Shown here: piece by piece, positions 12,511 to 24,300 of the stretch
Numbering within the stretch: position 1 is the stretch's first letter
How the letters are laid out: each line of letters begins with the position of its first letter
NCBI GenBank assembly: GCA_949130485.1
Contig: OX422205.1
Location: forward strand, 4,384,415-4,448,414
Source: Agelas oroides
Lineage: Eukaryota; Porifera; Demospongiae; Agelasida; Agelasidae
Length of the DNA stretch: 64,000 nucleotides
Direction: 5' to 3'
The notes under the pieces: model-generated
Told to the model about the DNA's origin: nothing
The model's database searches: none
Seen by the model: the letters and a program-made list of their open reading frames with translations, nothing else
Position numbers and translations under genes: made by a program

Positions 12511-15500
12511 TCATGAAGAGTCAAGGAGAGCGATGGTAGAGTGTAGTAGAGTGAAGTAGAGTCAAGTACGGCCATGGTAGAATGTAGTAGAGTGATGTAG
12601 AGTCACGTAGAGCCTTGGTAGAATGTAGTAGAGCCATGGTAGACTGTAGTAGTATCAGGTACATCCAAGTAGATCCATGGTAGAGTGTAATAGAGTCATG
12701 TAGAGTCAAGTAGAGACATGGTAGAGTGTAGAAGAGTGAAGTAGAGTCAAGTAGAGCCTTGGTAGAATGTAGTGGAGCCATGGTGGAGTGTAGTAGAGCC
12801 ACGTTGAGCAAAGTAGAGCCATAGTTGAGCGAAGTAGAACCAAGTAGAGCCTTGGTAGAGTGTAGTAGAGTCAAGTAGAGTCAAGGTGGAAAGAAGTAGA
12901 GCCATATTGAGTCAAGTAGAACCTTGGTAGAATATAGTAGACTCATGGTAGAGTGTAGTAGAGACACGCAGAGCAAAGGAGAGCCATAGTAGAGTGAAGT
13001 AGAACCAAGAAGAGCCATTGTAGAGTGTAGTAGAGTCATGTGGAGCCGAGTGGAGGCGTGGTAGAGTGTAGTAGAGGAAAGTAGAGTCAAGTAGCTATAG
13101 AGGGATGGTAGAATGTAGTAGAGTAAGGTAGAGTCAAGTAGAGCCATGGTAGAGTGTAGTAGAGTCATGTAGAGTCAAGTAGAGCCATGGTGGGGTGTAG
13201 TACAGTGAAGTAGAGTCAAGTTCGGTCTTGGTAGAATGTAGTAGAGTCATGTAGAGTCAAGTAGAGTCATGGTAGAGTGTAGTGGCGTGAAGTACAGTCA
13301 AGTACGGTCATGGTAGAATGTAGTAGAGCCTTGGCAGACTGTAGTAGTGCCAGGTACAGACAAGTAGATCCATGGTAGAGTGTAGTAGAGTCATGTCGAA
13401 GCTAGTAGAGCCACGGTAGAATGTAGAAGAGTAATGATAGAGTGTAGTAGAGCTAAGTAGAACCAAGTAGAGCCATGGTAGAGGGTATAGGCTCAAGTAG
13501 AGTCAAGAAGAGCAAAGGTGGAATGAAGTAGAGTCATGTAGTGCCAAGTAGAGCCTTGGTACAATGTAGTAGAGCCATGGTAGAGTGTAGTAGAGCAAAG
13601 TAGAGCCATAGTAGGGTGAAGTAGAACCAAGGAGAGCCATTATAGAGTGTAGTAGAGTCATGTGGAGCCGAGTAGAGGCGTGGTAGAGTGTAGTAGAGGA
13701 AAGTAGAGTCAAGTAGAGCCATGGTGGAATGTAGTAGAGTCATGTAGAGTCAAGTAGAGCCATGGTAGACTGTAGTAGAGTCATGAAGAGTCAAGGAGAG
13801 CGATGGTAGAGTGTAGTAGAGTGAAGTAGAGTCAAGTACGGCCATGGTAGAATGTAGTAGAGTGATGTAGAGTCACGTAGAGGCTTGGTAGAATGTAGTA
13901 GAGCCATGGTAGACTGTAGTAGTATCAGGTACATCCAAGTAGATCCATGGTAGAGTGTAATAGAGTCATGTAGAGTCCAGTAGAGACATGGTAGAGTGTA
14001 GAAGAGTGAAGTAGAGTCAAGTAGAGCCTTGGTAGAATGTAGTAGAGCCATGGTGGAGTGTAGTAGAGCCACGTTGAGCAAAGTAGAGCCATAGTTGAGC
14101 GAAGTAGAACCAAGTAGAGCCTTGGTAGAGTGTAGTAGAGTCAAGTAGAGTCAAGGTAGAAAAAAGTAGAGCCATATTGAGTCAAGTAGAACCTTGGTAG
14201 AATATAGTAGACCCATGGTAGAGTGTAGTAGAGCCACGCAGAGCAAAGGAGAGCCATAGTAGAGTGAAGTAGAACCAAGAAGAGCCATTGTAGAGTGTAG
14301 TAGAGTCATGTGGAGCCGAGTGGAGGCGTGGTAGAGTGTAGTAGAGGAAAGTAGAGTCAAGTAGAGGCATGGTAGAATGTAGTAGAGTAAGGTAGAGTCA
14401 AGTAGAGCCATGGTAGAGTGTAGTAGAGTCATGTAGAGTCAAGTAGAGCCATGGTAGGGTGTAGTAGAGTGAAGTAGAGTCACGTTCGGCCATGGTAGAA
14501 TGTAGTAGAGTCATGTAGAGTCAAGTAGAGTCATGGTAGAGTGTAGTGGCGTGAAGTACAGTCAAGTACGGTCATGGTAGAATGTAGTAGAGCCTTGGCA
14601 GACTGTAGTAGTGCCAGGTACACACAAGTAGATCTATGGTAGAGTGTAGTAGAGTCATGTCGAAGCTAGTAGAGCCACGGTAGAATGTAGAAGAATAATG
14701 ATAGAGTGTAGTAGAGCTAAGTAGAACCAAGTAGAGCCATGGTAGAGGGTAGTAGGCTCAAGTAGAGTCAAGAAGAGCAATGGTGGAATCAAGTAGAGTC
14801 ATGTAGTGTCAAGTAGAGCCTTGGTACAATGTAGTAGAGCCATGGTAGAGTGTAGTAGAGCAAAGTAGAGCCATAGTAGGGTGAAGTAGAACCAAGGAGA
14901 GCCATTATAGAGTGTAGTAGAGTCATGTGCAGCCGAGCAGAGGCATGGTAGAGTGTAGTAGAGGAAAGTAGAGTCAAGTAGAGCCATTGTAGAATGTAGT
15001 AGAGTTATGTCGAGTCAAGTAGAGCCATGGTAGACTGTAGTAGAGTCATGAAGAGTCAAGGAGAGCGATGGTAGAGTGCAGTAGAGTGAAGTAGAGTGAA
15101 GTACGGCCATGGTAGAATGTAGTAGAGTGATCTAGAGTCACGTAGAGCCTTGGTAGAATGTAGTAGAGCCATGGTAGACAGTAGTAGTATCAGATACATC
15201 CAAGTAGATCCATGGTAGAGTGTAGTTGAGTCATGTAGAGTCAAGAAGAGACATGGTAGAGTGTAGAAGAGTGAAGTAGAGTCAAGTAGAGCCTTGGTAG
15301 AATGTACTAAAGCCATGGTAGAGTGTAGTAGAGCCACATAGAGCAAAGTAGAGCCATAGTAGAGCGAAGTAGAACCAAGTAGAGCCATGGTAGAGTGTAG
15401 TAGAGTCAAGTAGAGTCAAGAAGAGCAATGGTGGAAAGAAGTAGAGCCATGTAGAGTCAAGTAGAGCCTTGGTAGAATATAGTAGAGCCATGGTAGAGTG

Positions 15501-16201
15501 TAGTAGAGCCACGCACAGCAAAGTAGAGCCATAGTAGAGTGAAGTAGAACCAAGAAGAGCCATTGTAGAGTGTAGTAGAGTCATGTGGAGCCGAGTGGAG
15601 GCGTGGTAGAGTGTAGTAGAGGAACGTAGAGTCAAGTAGAGCCATGGTAGAATGTAGTAGAGGAAGGTAGGGTCAAGTAGAGCCATGGTTGAGTGTAGTA
15701 CAGTCATGTAGAGTCAAGTAGAGCCATGGTAGGGTGTAGTAGAGTGAAGTATAGTCAAGTTCGGCCATGGTAGAATGTAGTAGAGTCATGTAGAGTCAAG
15801 TAGAGCCATGATAGAGTGTAGTGGCGTAAAGTAGAGTGAAGTACGGTCATGGTAGAATGTAGTAGAGCCTTGGCAGACTGTAGAAGTGCTAGGTACAGCC
15901 AAGTAGATCCATGGTAGAGTGTAGTAGAGTCATGTCGAAGCTAGTAGAGCCACGGTAGAATATAGAAGAGTAATGATAGAGTGTAGTGGAGCGAAGTAGC
16001 ACCAAGTAGAGCCATGGTAGAGGGTAGTAGCCTCAAGTAGAGTCAAGAAGAGCAATGGTGGAATGAAGTAGAGTCATGTAGAGCCAAGTAGAGCCTTGGT
16101 AGAATGTAGTAGAGCCATGGTAGACTGTAGTAGAGCAAAGTAGAGCCATAGTAGGGTGAAGTAGAACCAAGTAGAGCCATTATAGAGTGTAGTAGAGTCA
16201 T
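12392..16201. repeat. ~1.27-kb higher-order repeat (3 copies plus a partial fourth)
   Basis: Copies begin at about 12392, 13662 and 14927, with a partial fourth from 16202; spacings are 1270, 1265 and 1275 bp. Two marker variants recur once per copy: TCAGGTACATCC at 12656 and 13926 with a changed form at 15191, and CCAGGTACA-type blocks at 13351, 14615 and 15890. The period is close to 31 modules of 41 bp. Copies 1 and 2 share long identical stretches. Copy 3 carries more differences. The partial copy continues to about 16,400 with an internal loss of roughly 100 bp. Confidence 0.9.
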
Positions 16202-18738
16202 GTGGAGCTGAGTAGAGGCGTGGTAGAGTGTAGTAGAGGAAAGTAGAGTCAAGTACGGCCATGGTAGAATGTAGTAGAGTGATGTAGAGTCACGTAGAGC
16301 CTTGGTAGAATGTAGTAGAGCCATGGTAGACTGTAGTAGTATGAGGTACATCCAAGTAGATCCATGGTAGAGTGTAATAGAGTCATGTCGAAGCTAGTAG
16401 ATCCATGGTAGAATGCAGAAGAGTAATGATAGAGTGTAGGTGAGCTAAGTAGAACCAAGTAGAGCCATAGTAGAGGGTAGTAGGCTCAAGTAGAGTCAAG
16501 AAGAGCAATGGTGGAATGAAGTAGAGTCATGTAGATCAAGTAGAGCCTTGGTAGAATATAGTAGAGCCATCTTAGAGTGTAGGAGAGCCACGTAGAGCAA
16601 AGTAGAGCCATAGTAGAGTGAAGTAGAACCAAGTAGAGCCATTGTAGCGTGTAGTAGGGTCATTTGGAGCCGAGTGGAAGCATGGTAGTGTGTAGTAGAG
16701 GAAAGTAGACTCAAGTAGAGCCATGGTGGAATGTAGTAGAGTCATGTAGAGTCAAGTAGAGCCATGGTAGAGTGTAGTAGAGTGAAGAAGAGTCAAGTAC
16801 GGCCATGGTAGAATGTAGTAGAGTCATGTAGAGTCAAATAGAGCTTTGGAAGAATGTAGTAGAGCCGTGGCAGACTGGAGTTGTACCAGGTACAGCCAAG
16901 TAGATCCATGGTAGAGTGTAGTAGAGTCATGTCGAAGCTACTAGAGCCACGGTAGAATGAAGAAGAGTAATGACAAAGTGTAGTAGAGCTAAGTAGAACC
17001 AAGTACAGCCATGGTAGAGTGTAGTGGAGGCAAGTAGAGTTAAGAAGAGCAATGGTGGAATGAAGTAGAATCATGTAGATCAAGTACAGCCTTGGTAGAA
17101 TGTAGTAGAGCCATTGTAGAGTGTAGTAGAGCCATGTAGAGCAAAGTAGAGCCATAGTAGAGTGAAGTAGAACCAAGTAGAGCCATTGTAGAGTGTAGAA
17201 GAGTCATGTGGAGCCGAGTAGAGGCGTGTTAGTGTGTAGTAGAGGAAAGTAGAGTCAAGTAGAGCGACGGTAGAATGTAGTAGAGTCCTGTAGAGTCAAG
17301 TAGAGCCATGGTAGAGTGTAGCAGAGTGAAGTAGAGTCAAGTACGGCCATGGTAGAATGTAGTAGAGTCATGTAGAGTGTAGTAGAGCCACGTAGAGCAA
17401 AGTAGAGCCATAGTAGAGCGAAGTAGAACCAAGTGGAGCCATGGTAGAGTGTAGTAGAGTCAAGTAGAGTCAAGAAGAGCAATGGTGGAAAGGAGTAGAG
17501 CCATGTAGAGTCAAGTAGAGCCTTGGTAGAATATAGTAGAGCCATGGTGGTGTGTAGTGGAGCCACGTACAGCAAAGTACAGCCATAGTAGAGTGAAGTA
17601 CAATCAAGTAGAGCCATTGTAGAGTGTAGTAGAGTCATGTGGAGCCGAGTGGAGGCGTGGTAGAGTGTAGTAGAGGAAAGTAGATTCAAGTAGAGCCATG
17701 GTAGAATGTAGTAGAGTCATGTAGAGTCAAGTAGAGCCATGGTAGAGTGTAGTAGAGTGAAGTAGAGTCAAGTACGGCCATGGTAGAATGTAGTAGATCC
17801 AGCCGACTGTAGAAGTGCCAGGTATAGCCAAGTAGATCCATGGTAGAGTGTAGTAGAGTCCTGTCGAAGCTAGTAGAGCCACAGTAGAATCTAGAAGAGT
17901 AATGATAGAGTGTAGTAGAGCTAAGTAGAACTAAGTAGAGCCATGGTAGAGTGTAGTGGAGTCAAGTAGAGTCAAGAATAACAATGGTGGAATGAAGTAG
18001 AATCATGTACATCAAGTAGAGCCTTGGTAGAATGTAGTAGAGCCATGGTAGAGTGTAGTAGAACCACGTAGAGCAAAGTAGAGCCATAGTAGAGCGAAGT
18101 AGAACCAAGTAGACCTATGGTAGAGTGTAGTAGAGTCAAGTAGAGTCAAGAAGAGCAATGGTGGAATGAAGTAGAGTCATGTAGAGTCAAGTAGAGCCTT
18201 GGTAGAATATAGTAGAACCATGGTAGGGTGTAGTAGAGCCACATAGAGCAAAGTTCAGCCATAGTAGAGTGAAGTAGAACCAAGTAGAGCCATTGTAGAG
18301 TGTAGTAGAGTCATGTGGAGCCGAGTGGAGGCATGGTAGAGTGTTGTAGAGCAAAGTAGAGTCAAGTAGAGCCATGGTAGAATGTAGCAGAGTCATGTAG
18401 AGTCAAGTAGAGCCATGGTAGAGTGTAGTAGATTGAAGTAGAGTCAAGAACGGCCATGGAATAATGTAGTAGAGTCTGTAGAGTCAAGTAGAGCCTTGGT
18501 AGAATGTAGTAGAGCCATGGCAGACTCTAGTAGTGCCAGGTACAGCAAAGTACATCCATGGTAGAGTGTAGTAGAGTCATGTCGAAGCTAGTAGAGCAAC
18601 GGTAGAATGTAGAAGAGTAATGATAGAGTGCAGTGGAGCTAAGTAGAACCAAGTAGAGCCATGGTAGTGTGTAGTGGAGTCAAGTAGAGTCAAGAAGAGC
18701 AATGGTGGAATGAAGTAGAATCATGTAGATCAAGAAGA
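16202..18738. repeat. Satellite B mosaic block resembling the right end of the window
   Basis: No short period is visible. The stretch at about 16,760-17,000 carries a distinctive variant (AGAGCTTTGGAAGAATG, then AGTTGTACCAGG and a GAAGCTACTAGAGCC form) that is also found at about 8,863, 11,208 and 59,039. Segments at about 16,040-16,460 and 17,255-17,690 also have close counterparts at about 60,820-61,370 and 62,860-63,040. The block is a patchwork of subfamilies used elsewhere in the array. Confidence 0.7.
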
Positions 18739-19936
18739 GCCTTGGTACAATGTAGTAGAGCCATGGTAGAGTGTAGTACAGCCGCGTAGAGCAAAGTAGA
18801 GCCTTAATAGAGTGAAGTAGAACCAAGTAGAGCAATTGTAAAGTGTAGTAGAGTCATGTGGAGCCGAGTAGAGGTGTGGTAGAGTGTACTAGAGGAAAGT
18901 AGAGTCAAGTAGAGCAATGGCAGAATGTAGTAGAGTCATGTAGAGTCAAGCAGAGACATGGTAGAATGTAGTAGAGTCATATAGAGTCAAGTAGAGCCAT
19001 GATAGAGTGTATTAGAGTGAAGTAGAGTCAAGTACGGCAATGGTAGAATGTAGTAGGGTCATATAGAGTCAAGTAGAGACTTGGAAGAATGTAGTAGAGC
19101 CATGGCAGACTGTAGTAGTGCCAGGTACAGCCAAGTAGATCCATTGTAGAGTGTAGTAGAGTCATGTGGAAGCTAGTAGAGCCACGGTAGAATGTAGAAG
19201 ATTAATGATAGAGTGTAGTAGAGCTAAGTAGAACCAAGTTGAGCCATGGTAGAGTGTAGTAGAGTCAAGTAGAGTGAAGAAGAGCAATGGTGGAATGAAG
19301 TAGAGTCACGTAAAGTCAAGTAGAGCCTTGGTAGAATGTAGTAGAGCCATGGTAGAGTGTAGTACAGCCGCGTAGAGCAAAGTAGAGCCTTAATAGAGTG
19401 AAGTAGAACCAAGTAGAGCAATTGTAAAGTGTAGTAGAGTCATGTGGAGCCGAGTAGAGGTGTGGTAGAGTGTACTAGAGGAAAGTAGAGTCAAGTAGAG
19501 CAATGGCAGAATGTAGTAGAGTCATGTAGAGTCAAGCAGAGACATGGTAGAATGTAGTAGAGTCATATAGAGTCAAGTAGAGCCATGATAGAGTGTATTA
19601 GAGTGAAGTAGAGTCAAGTACGGCAATGGTAGAATGTAGTAGGGTCATATAGAGTCAAGTAGAGACTTGGAAGAATGTAGTAGAGCCATGGCAGACTGTA
19701 GTAGTGCCAGGTACAGCCAAGTAGATCCATTGTAGAGTGTAGTAGAGTCATGTGGAAGCTAGTAGAGCCACGGTAGAATGTAGAAGATTAATGATAGAGT
19801 GTAGTAGAGCTAAGTAGAACCAAGTTGAGCCATGGTAGAGTGTAGTAGAGTCAAGTAGAGTGAAGAAGAGCAATGGTGGAATGAAGTAGAGTCACGTAAA
19901 GTCAAGTAGAGCCTTGGTAGAATGTAGTAGAGCCAT
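18739..19936. repeat. 586-bp tandem duplication (2 copies)
   Basis: The segment from about 18739 recurs 586 bp downstream. The rare stretch GCCGCGTAGAGCAAAGTAGA is at 18781 and 19367, and other private variants (GCCTTAATAGAG, GAGGTGTGGTAG, TAGGGTCATATAGAG) recur at the same offset. Left of 18739 versus 19325 the sequences part, and after about 19936 the second copy diverges from the first. The copies look nearly identical by eye. Confidence 0.9.
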
Positions 19937-21360
19937 GGAAGAGTGCAGTAGAGACACGTAGAGGCACTGTAGGGTGTAGTAGAGTCATGTGTAGCCGAGC
20001 AGAGGCGTGGTAGAGTGTAGTAGAGTAAAGTAGAGTCAAGTAGAGCCATGGTAGAGTGTAGTAGAGTGAAGGAGAGTCAAGTACGGCCATGGTAGAATGT
20101 TGTACAGTCATGTACAGTCATGTAGACCCTTGGTAGAATATAGTAGAGCCATGGTAGAGTGTAGTAGAGCCACGTAGAGCAAAGTAGAGCCATAGTAGAG
20201 TGAAGTAGAACCAAGTAGAGCCATTGTAGAGTGTAGTAGAGTCATGTGGAGCCGAGTAGAGGTGTGGTAGAGTGTTGTAGAGGAAAGTATAGTCAAGTAG
20301 AGCAATGGTAGAATTTAGTAGAGCCAAGTAGAGTCGAGTAGAGCCATGGTAGAGTGTAGTAGAGTGAAGTACAGTCAAGTACGGCCATGCTAGAATGTAG
20401 TAGAGTCATGTAGAGCCATGGTAGAGTGTAGTACAGTGAAGTAGAGTCAAGTACGGCCATGGTAGAATGTAGTAGAGTCATGTAGATTCAAGTAGAGCCT
20501 TGGTAGAATGTAGTAGAGCCAGCAGACTGTAGTAGTGGAAGGTACAGCCAACTAGAACCATGGTAGAATGTAGTAGAATCTTAGTAGGGTCATGTCGAAG
20601 CTAGTACAGCCACGGTAGAGTGTACAAGATTAATGATAGAGTGTAGTGGAGCTAAGTAGAACCAAGTAGTGCCATGGTAGAGTGTAGTGGAGTCAAGTAG
20701 AGTCAAGAAGAGCAATGGTGGAATGAAGTAGAGTCATGTAGATCAAGTAGAGCCTTGGTAGAATGTAGTAGAGCCATGCTAGTGTGTAGTAGAGCCACGC
20801 AGAGCAAAGTGGAGCCACAGTAGAGTGAAGTAGAACCAAGTAGAGCCATTGTAGAGTGTAGTAGAATCATGTGGAGCCGAGTAGAGGTGTGGTAGAGCGT
20901 AGTAGAGGAAAGTATAGTCAAGTAGAGCATTGGTAGAATTTAGTAGAGCCATGTAGAGTCAAGTAGAGCCATGGTAGAGTGTAGTAGAGTGAAGTACAGT
21001 CAAGTACGGCCATGGTAGAATGTAGTAGAGTCATGTAGAGACATGGTAGAGTGTAGTACAGTGAAGTAGAGTCAAGTACGGCTACGGTAGATTGTAGTAG
21101 AGTCATGTAGAGTCAAGTAGAGCCTTGGTAGAATGTAGTAGAGCCAGCAGACTGTAGTAGTGCCAGGTACAGCCAAGTAGATCCATGGTAGAGTGTAGTA
21201 CAGTCTTGTCGAAGCTAGTAGAGCCATGGTAGAATGTAGAAGAGTAATGATAGAGTGTAGTGGAGCTAAGTAGAACCAAGTAGAGCCATGGTAGAGTGTA
21301 GTGGAGTCAAGTAGAGTCAAGAAGAGCAATGGTGGGAGGAAGTAGAATCATGTAGAGTCA
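19937..21360. repeat. Satellite B block with a ~600-625-bp repeat
   Basis: A segment with the landmark GTATAGTCAAGTAGAGCA occurs at about 20,287 and 20,912 (625 bp apart), and flanking parts recur at about 595 bp. Copies differ by substitutions and short indels. Shortened marker blocks in which the half-module GAGCCAGCAGACTG replaces the longer form begin here and continue into the next block. Confidence 0.7.
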
Positions 21361-24300
21361 AGTAGAGTCTTGGTAGAATGTAGTAGAATCATGTAGAGTC
21401 AAGTAGACTCAAGTAGAGCCTTGGTAGAGTGTAGTAGAGGAAAGTAGAGTCAAGTAGAGCCATGGTAGAATGTAGTAGAGTCATGTAGAGTGAAGTAGAG
21501 CCATGGTAGAGTGTAGTAGAGTGAAGAAGAGTCAAGTACTGCCATGGTAGAATGTAGTAGAGTCATGTAGAGTCAAGTAGAGACTTGGTAAAATGTAGTA
21601 GAGCCATGGCAAACTGTTGTAGTGCCAGGTGCAGCCAAGTAGATCCATGGTAGCGTGTAGTAGAGTCATGTCGAAGCTAGTAGAGCCACGGTAGAATGTA
21701 GAAGAGTAATGATAGAGTGTAGTAGAGATAAGTAGAAACAAGTACAGCCATGGTAGTGTGTACTAGAGTCAAGTAGAGTCAAGAAGAGCAATGGTGGAAT
21801 GAAGTAGAGTCATGTAGAGTCAAGTAGCGCCATGGTAGAATATAGTAGAGCCATGGTAGAGTGTAGTAGAGCCACGTAGAGCAAAGGAGAGCAATAGTAG
21901 AGTGAAGTAGAACCAAGTAGAGCCATTGTAGAGTGCAGTAGAGTCATGTGGAGCAGAGTGGAGGCGTGGTAGAGTGAAGTAGAGGAAAGTAGAGTCAAGT
22001 AGAGGATTTGTACAATGTAGTAGAGTCATATAGAGTCAAGTAGAGCCATGGTAGAGTGTAGTAGAGTGAAGTAGAGTCATGTAGAGTCAAGTAGAGCCTT
22101 GGTAGAATGTAGTAGAGCCAGCAGACTGTAGTAGTGCCAGGTACAGCCAAGTAGATCCATGGTTGAGTGTAGTAGAGTCACGTCGAAGCTAGTAGAGCCA
22201 CGGTAGAATGTAGATGAGTAATGATAGAGTGCAGTGGAGCTAAGTAGAACCAAGTAGAGCCATGGTAGAGTGTAGTGGAGTCAAGTAGAGTCAAGAAGAG
22301 CAATGGTGGAATGACGTACAATCATGTAGATCAAGTAGAGCCTTGGTAGAATGTAGTAGAGCCATGGTAGCGTGTAGTAGAGCCAAGTAGAGCAAAGTAG
22401 AGCCATAGTAGAGTGAAGGAGAACCACGTAGAGCCATTGTAGAGTGTAGTAGAGTCATGTGGAGCCGAGTAGAGGCGTGGTAGTATGTAGTAGAGGAAAG
22501 TAGAGTCAAGTAGAGCCATGGTAGTATGTAGTAGAGTCATGTATAGAGTCAAGTAGCACCATGGTAGAGTGTAGTAGAGTCATGTAGAGTCAAGTAGAGA
22601 CATGGTGGAGAGTAGAAGAGTGAAGTAGAGTCAAGTAGAGCCTTGGTACAATGTAGTAGAGCCATGCTAGTGTGTAGTAGAGCCACGTCGAGCAAAGCAG
22701 AGCCTTAGTAGAGTGAAGTAGAACCAAGTAGAGCAATTTTAGAGTGTAGTAGTGACATGTGGAGCTGAGTAGAGACGTGGTAGAGTGTAGTAGAGGAAAG
22801 TAGAGTCAAGTAGAGCCATGGTAGAATGTAGTAGAGTCATGTAGAGTCAAGTAGAGCCATGGTAGAACATAGTAGAGTGATATAGAGTCAAGTAGAGACA
22901 TGGTAGAGTGTAGAAGAGTGAAGCAGAGTCAAGTAGAGCCTTGGTAGAATGTAGTAGAGCCATGCTAGTGTGTAGTAGATCCACGTAGAGCAAAGTAGAG
23001 CCATAGTAGAGTGAAGTAGAACCAAATAGAGCCATGGTAGAGTGTAGTAGAGTGAAGTAGAGTCAAGTAGAGACTTGGTAGAATGTAGTAGAGGCATGGC
23101 AGACTGGAGTAGAGCCAGGTACAGCCAAGTGGATCGATGGTAGAGTGTAGTAGAGTCATGTCGAAGCTGGTAGAGCCTTGGTAGAATGTAGAAGAGGAAT
23201 TCATGATAGAGTGTAGTAGAGCTAAGTAGAACCACGTTCAGCCATGGTAGAGTGTAGTAGAGTCAAGTAGGGTCCAGAAGAGCAATGGTGGAATGAAGTA
23301 GAGTCATGTAAACTCAAGTAGAGCCTTGGCAGAATGCAGTAAAGCCATGGTAGAGTGCAGTAGAACCACGTAGAGCCATTGTAGAGTGTAGTAGAGTCAT
23401 GTGGAGCCGAGCAGAGGCGTGGTAGAGTGTAGTAGAGTAAAGTAGAGTCAAGTAGAGCCATGGTAGAGTGTAGTAGAGTGAAGTAGAGTCAAGTACGGCC
23501 ATGGTAGATTGTTGCACAGTCATGTAGAGTCAAGTAGACCCTTGGTAGAATATAGTACACCGATGGTAGAGTATAGTAGAGCCACGTAGAGCAAAGCGGA
23601 GCCATAGTAGAGTGAAGTAGAACCAAGTAGAGCCATTGTAGAGTGTAGTAGAGTCATGTGGAGCCGAGTAGAGGTGTGGTAGTGTGTAGTAGAAGAAAGT
23701 AGAGTCAATTAGAGCAATGGTAGAATTTAGTAGAGCCATGTAGAGTCAAGTAGAGCCATGGTAGAGTGTAGTAGAGTGAAGTAGAGTCAAGTACGGCCAT
23801 GGTAGAATGTAGTAGAGTCACGTAGAGTCAAGTAGAGCCATGATAGAGTGTAGTACAGTGAAGTAGAGTCAAGTACAGCCATGGTAGAATGTAGTAGAGT
23901 CATGTAGAGTCAAGTAGAGCCTTGGTAGAATGTAGTAGAGCCAGCAGACTGAAGTAGTGCCAGGTACAGCCAAGTAGAGTGTAGTAGAGTCATGTCGAAG
24001 CTAGTACAGCCACGCTAGAATGTAGAAGATTAATGATAGAGTGTAGTGGAGCTAAGTAGAACCAAGTAGAGCCATGGTAGAGTGTAGTGGAGTCAAGTAG
24101 AGTCAAGAAGAGCAATGGTGGAATGAAGTAGAATCATGTAGATCAAGTAGAGCCTTGGTAGAATGTAGTAGAGCCATGGTAGAGTGTAGTAGAGCCACGT
24201 AGAGCAAAGTAGAGTCATAGTAGAGTGAAGTAGAACCAAGTAGAGCCATTGTAGAGTGTAGTAGAATCATGTGGAGCAGAGTAGAGGCGTGGTAGAGTGT

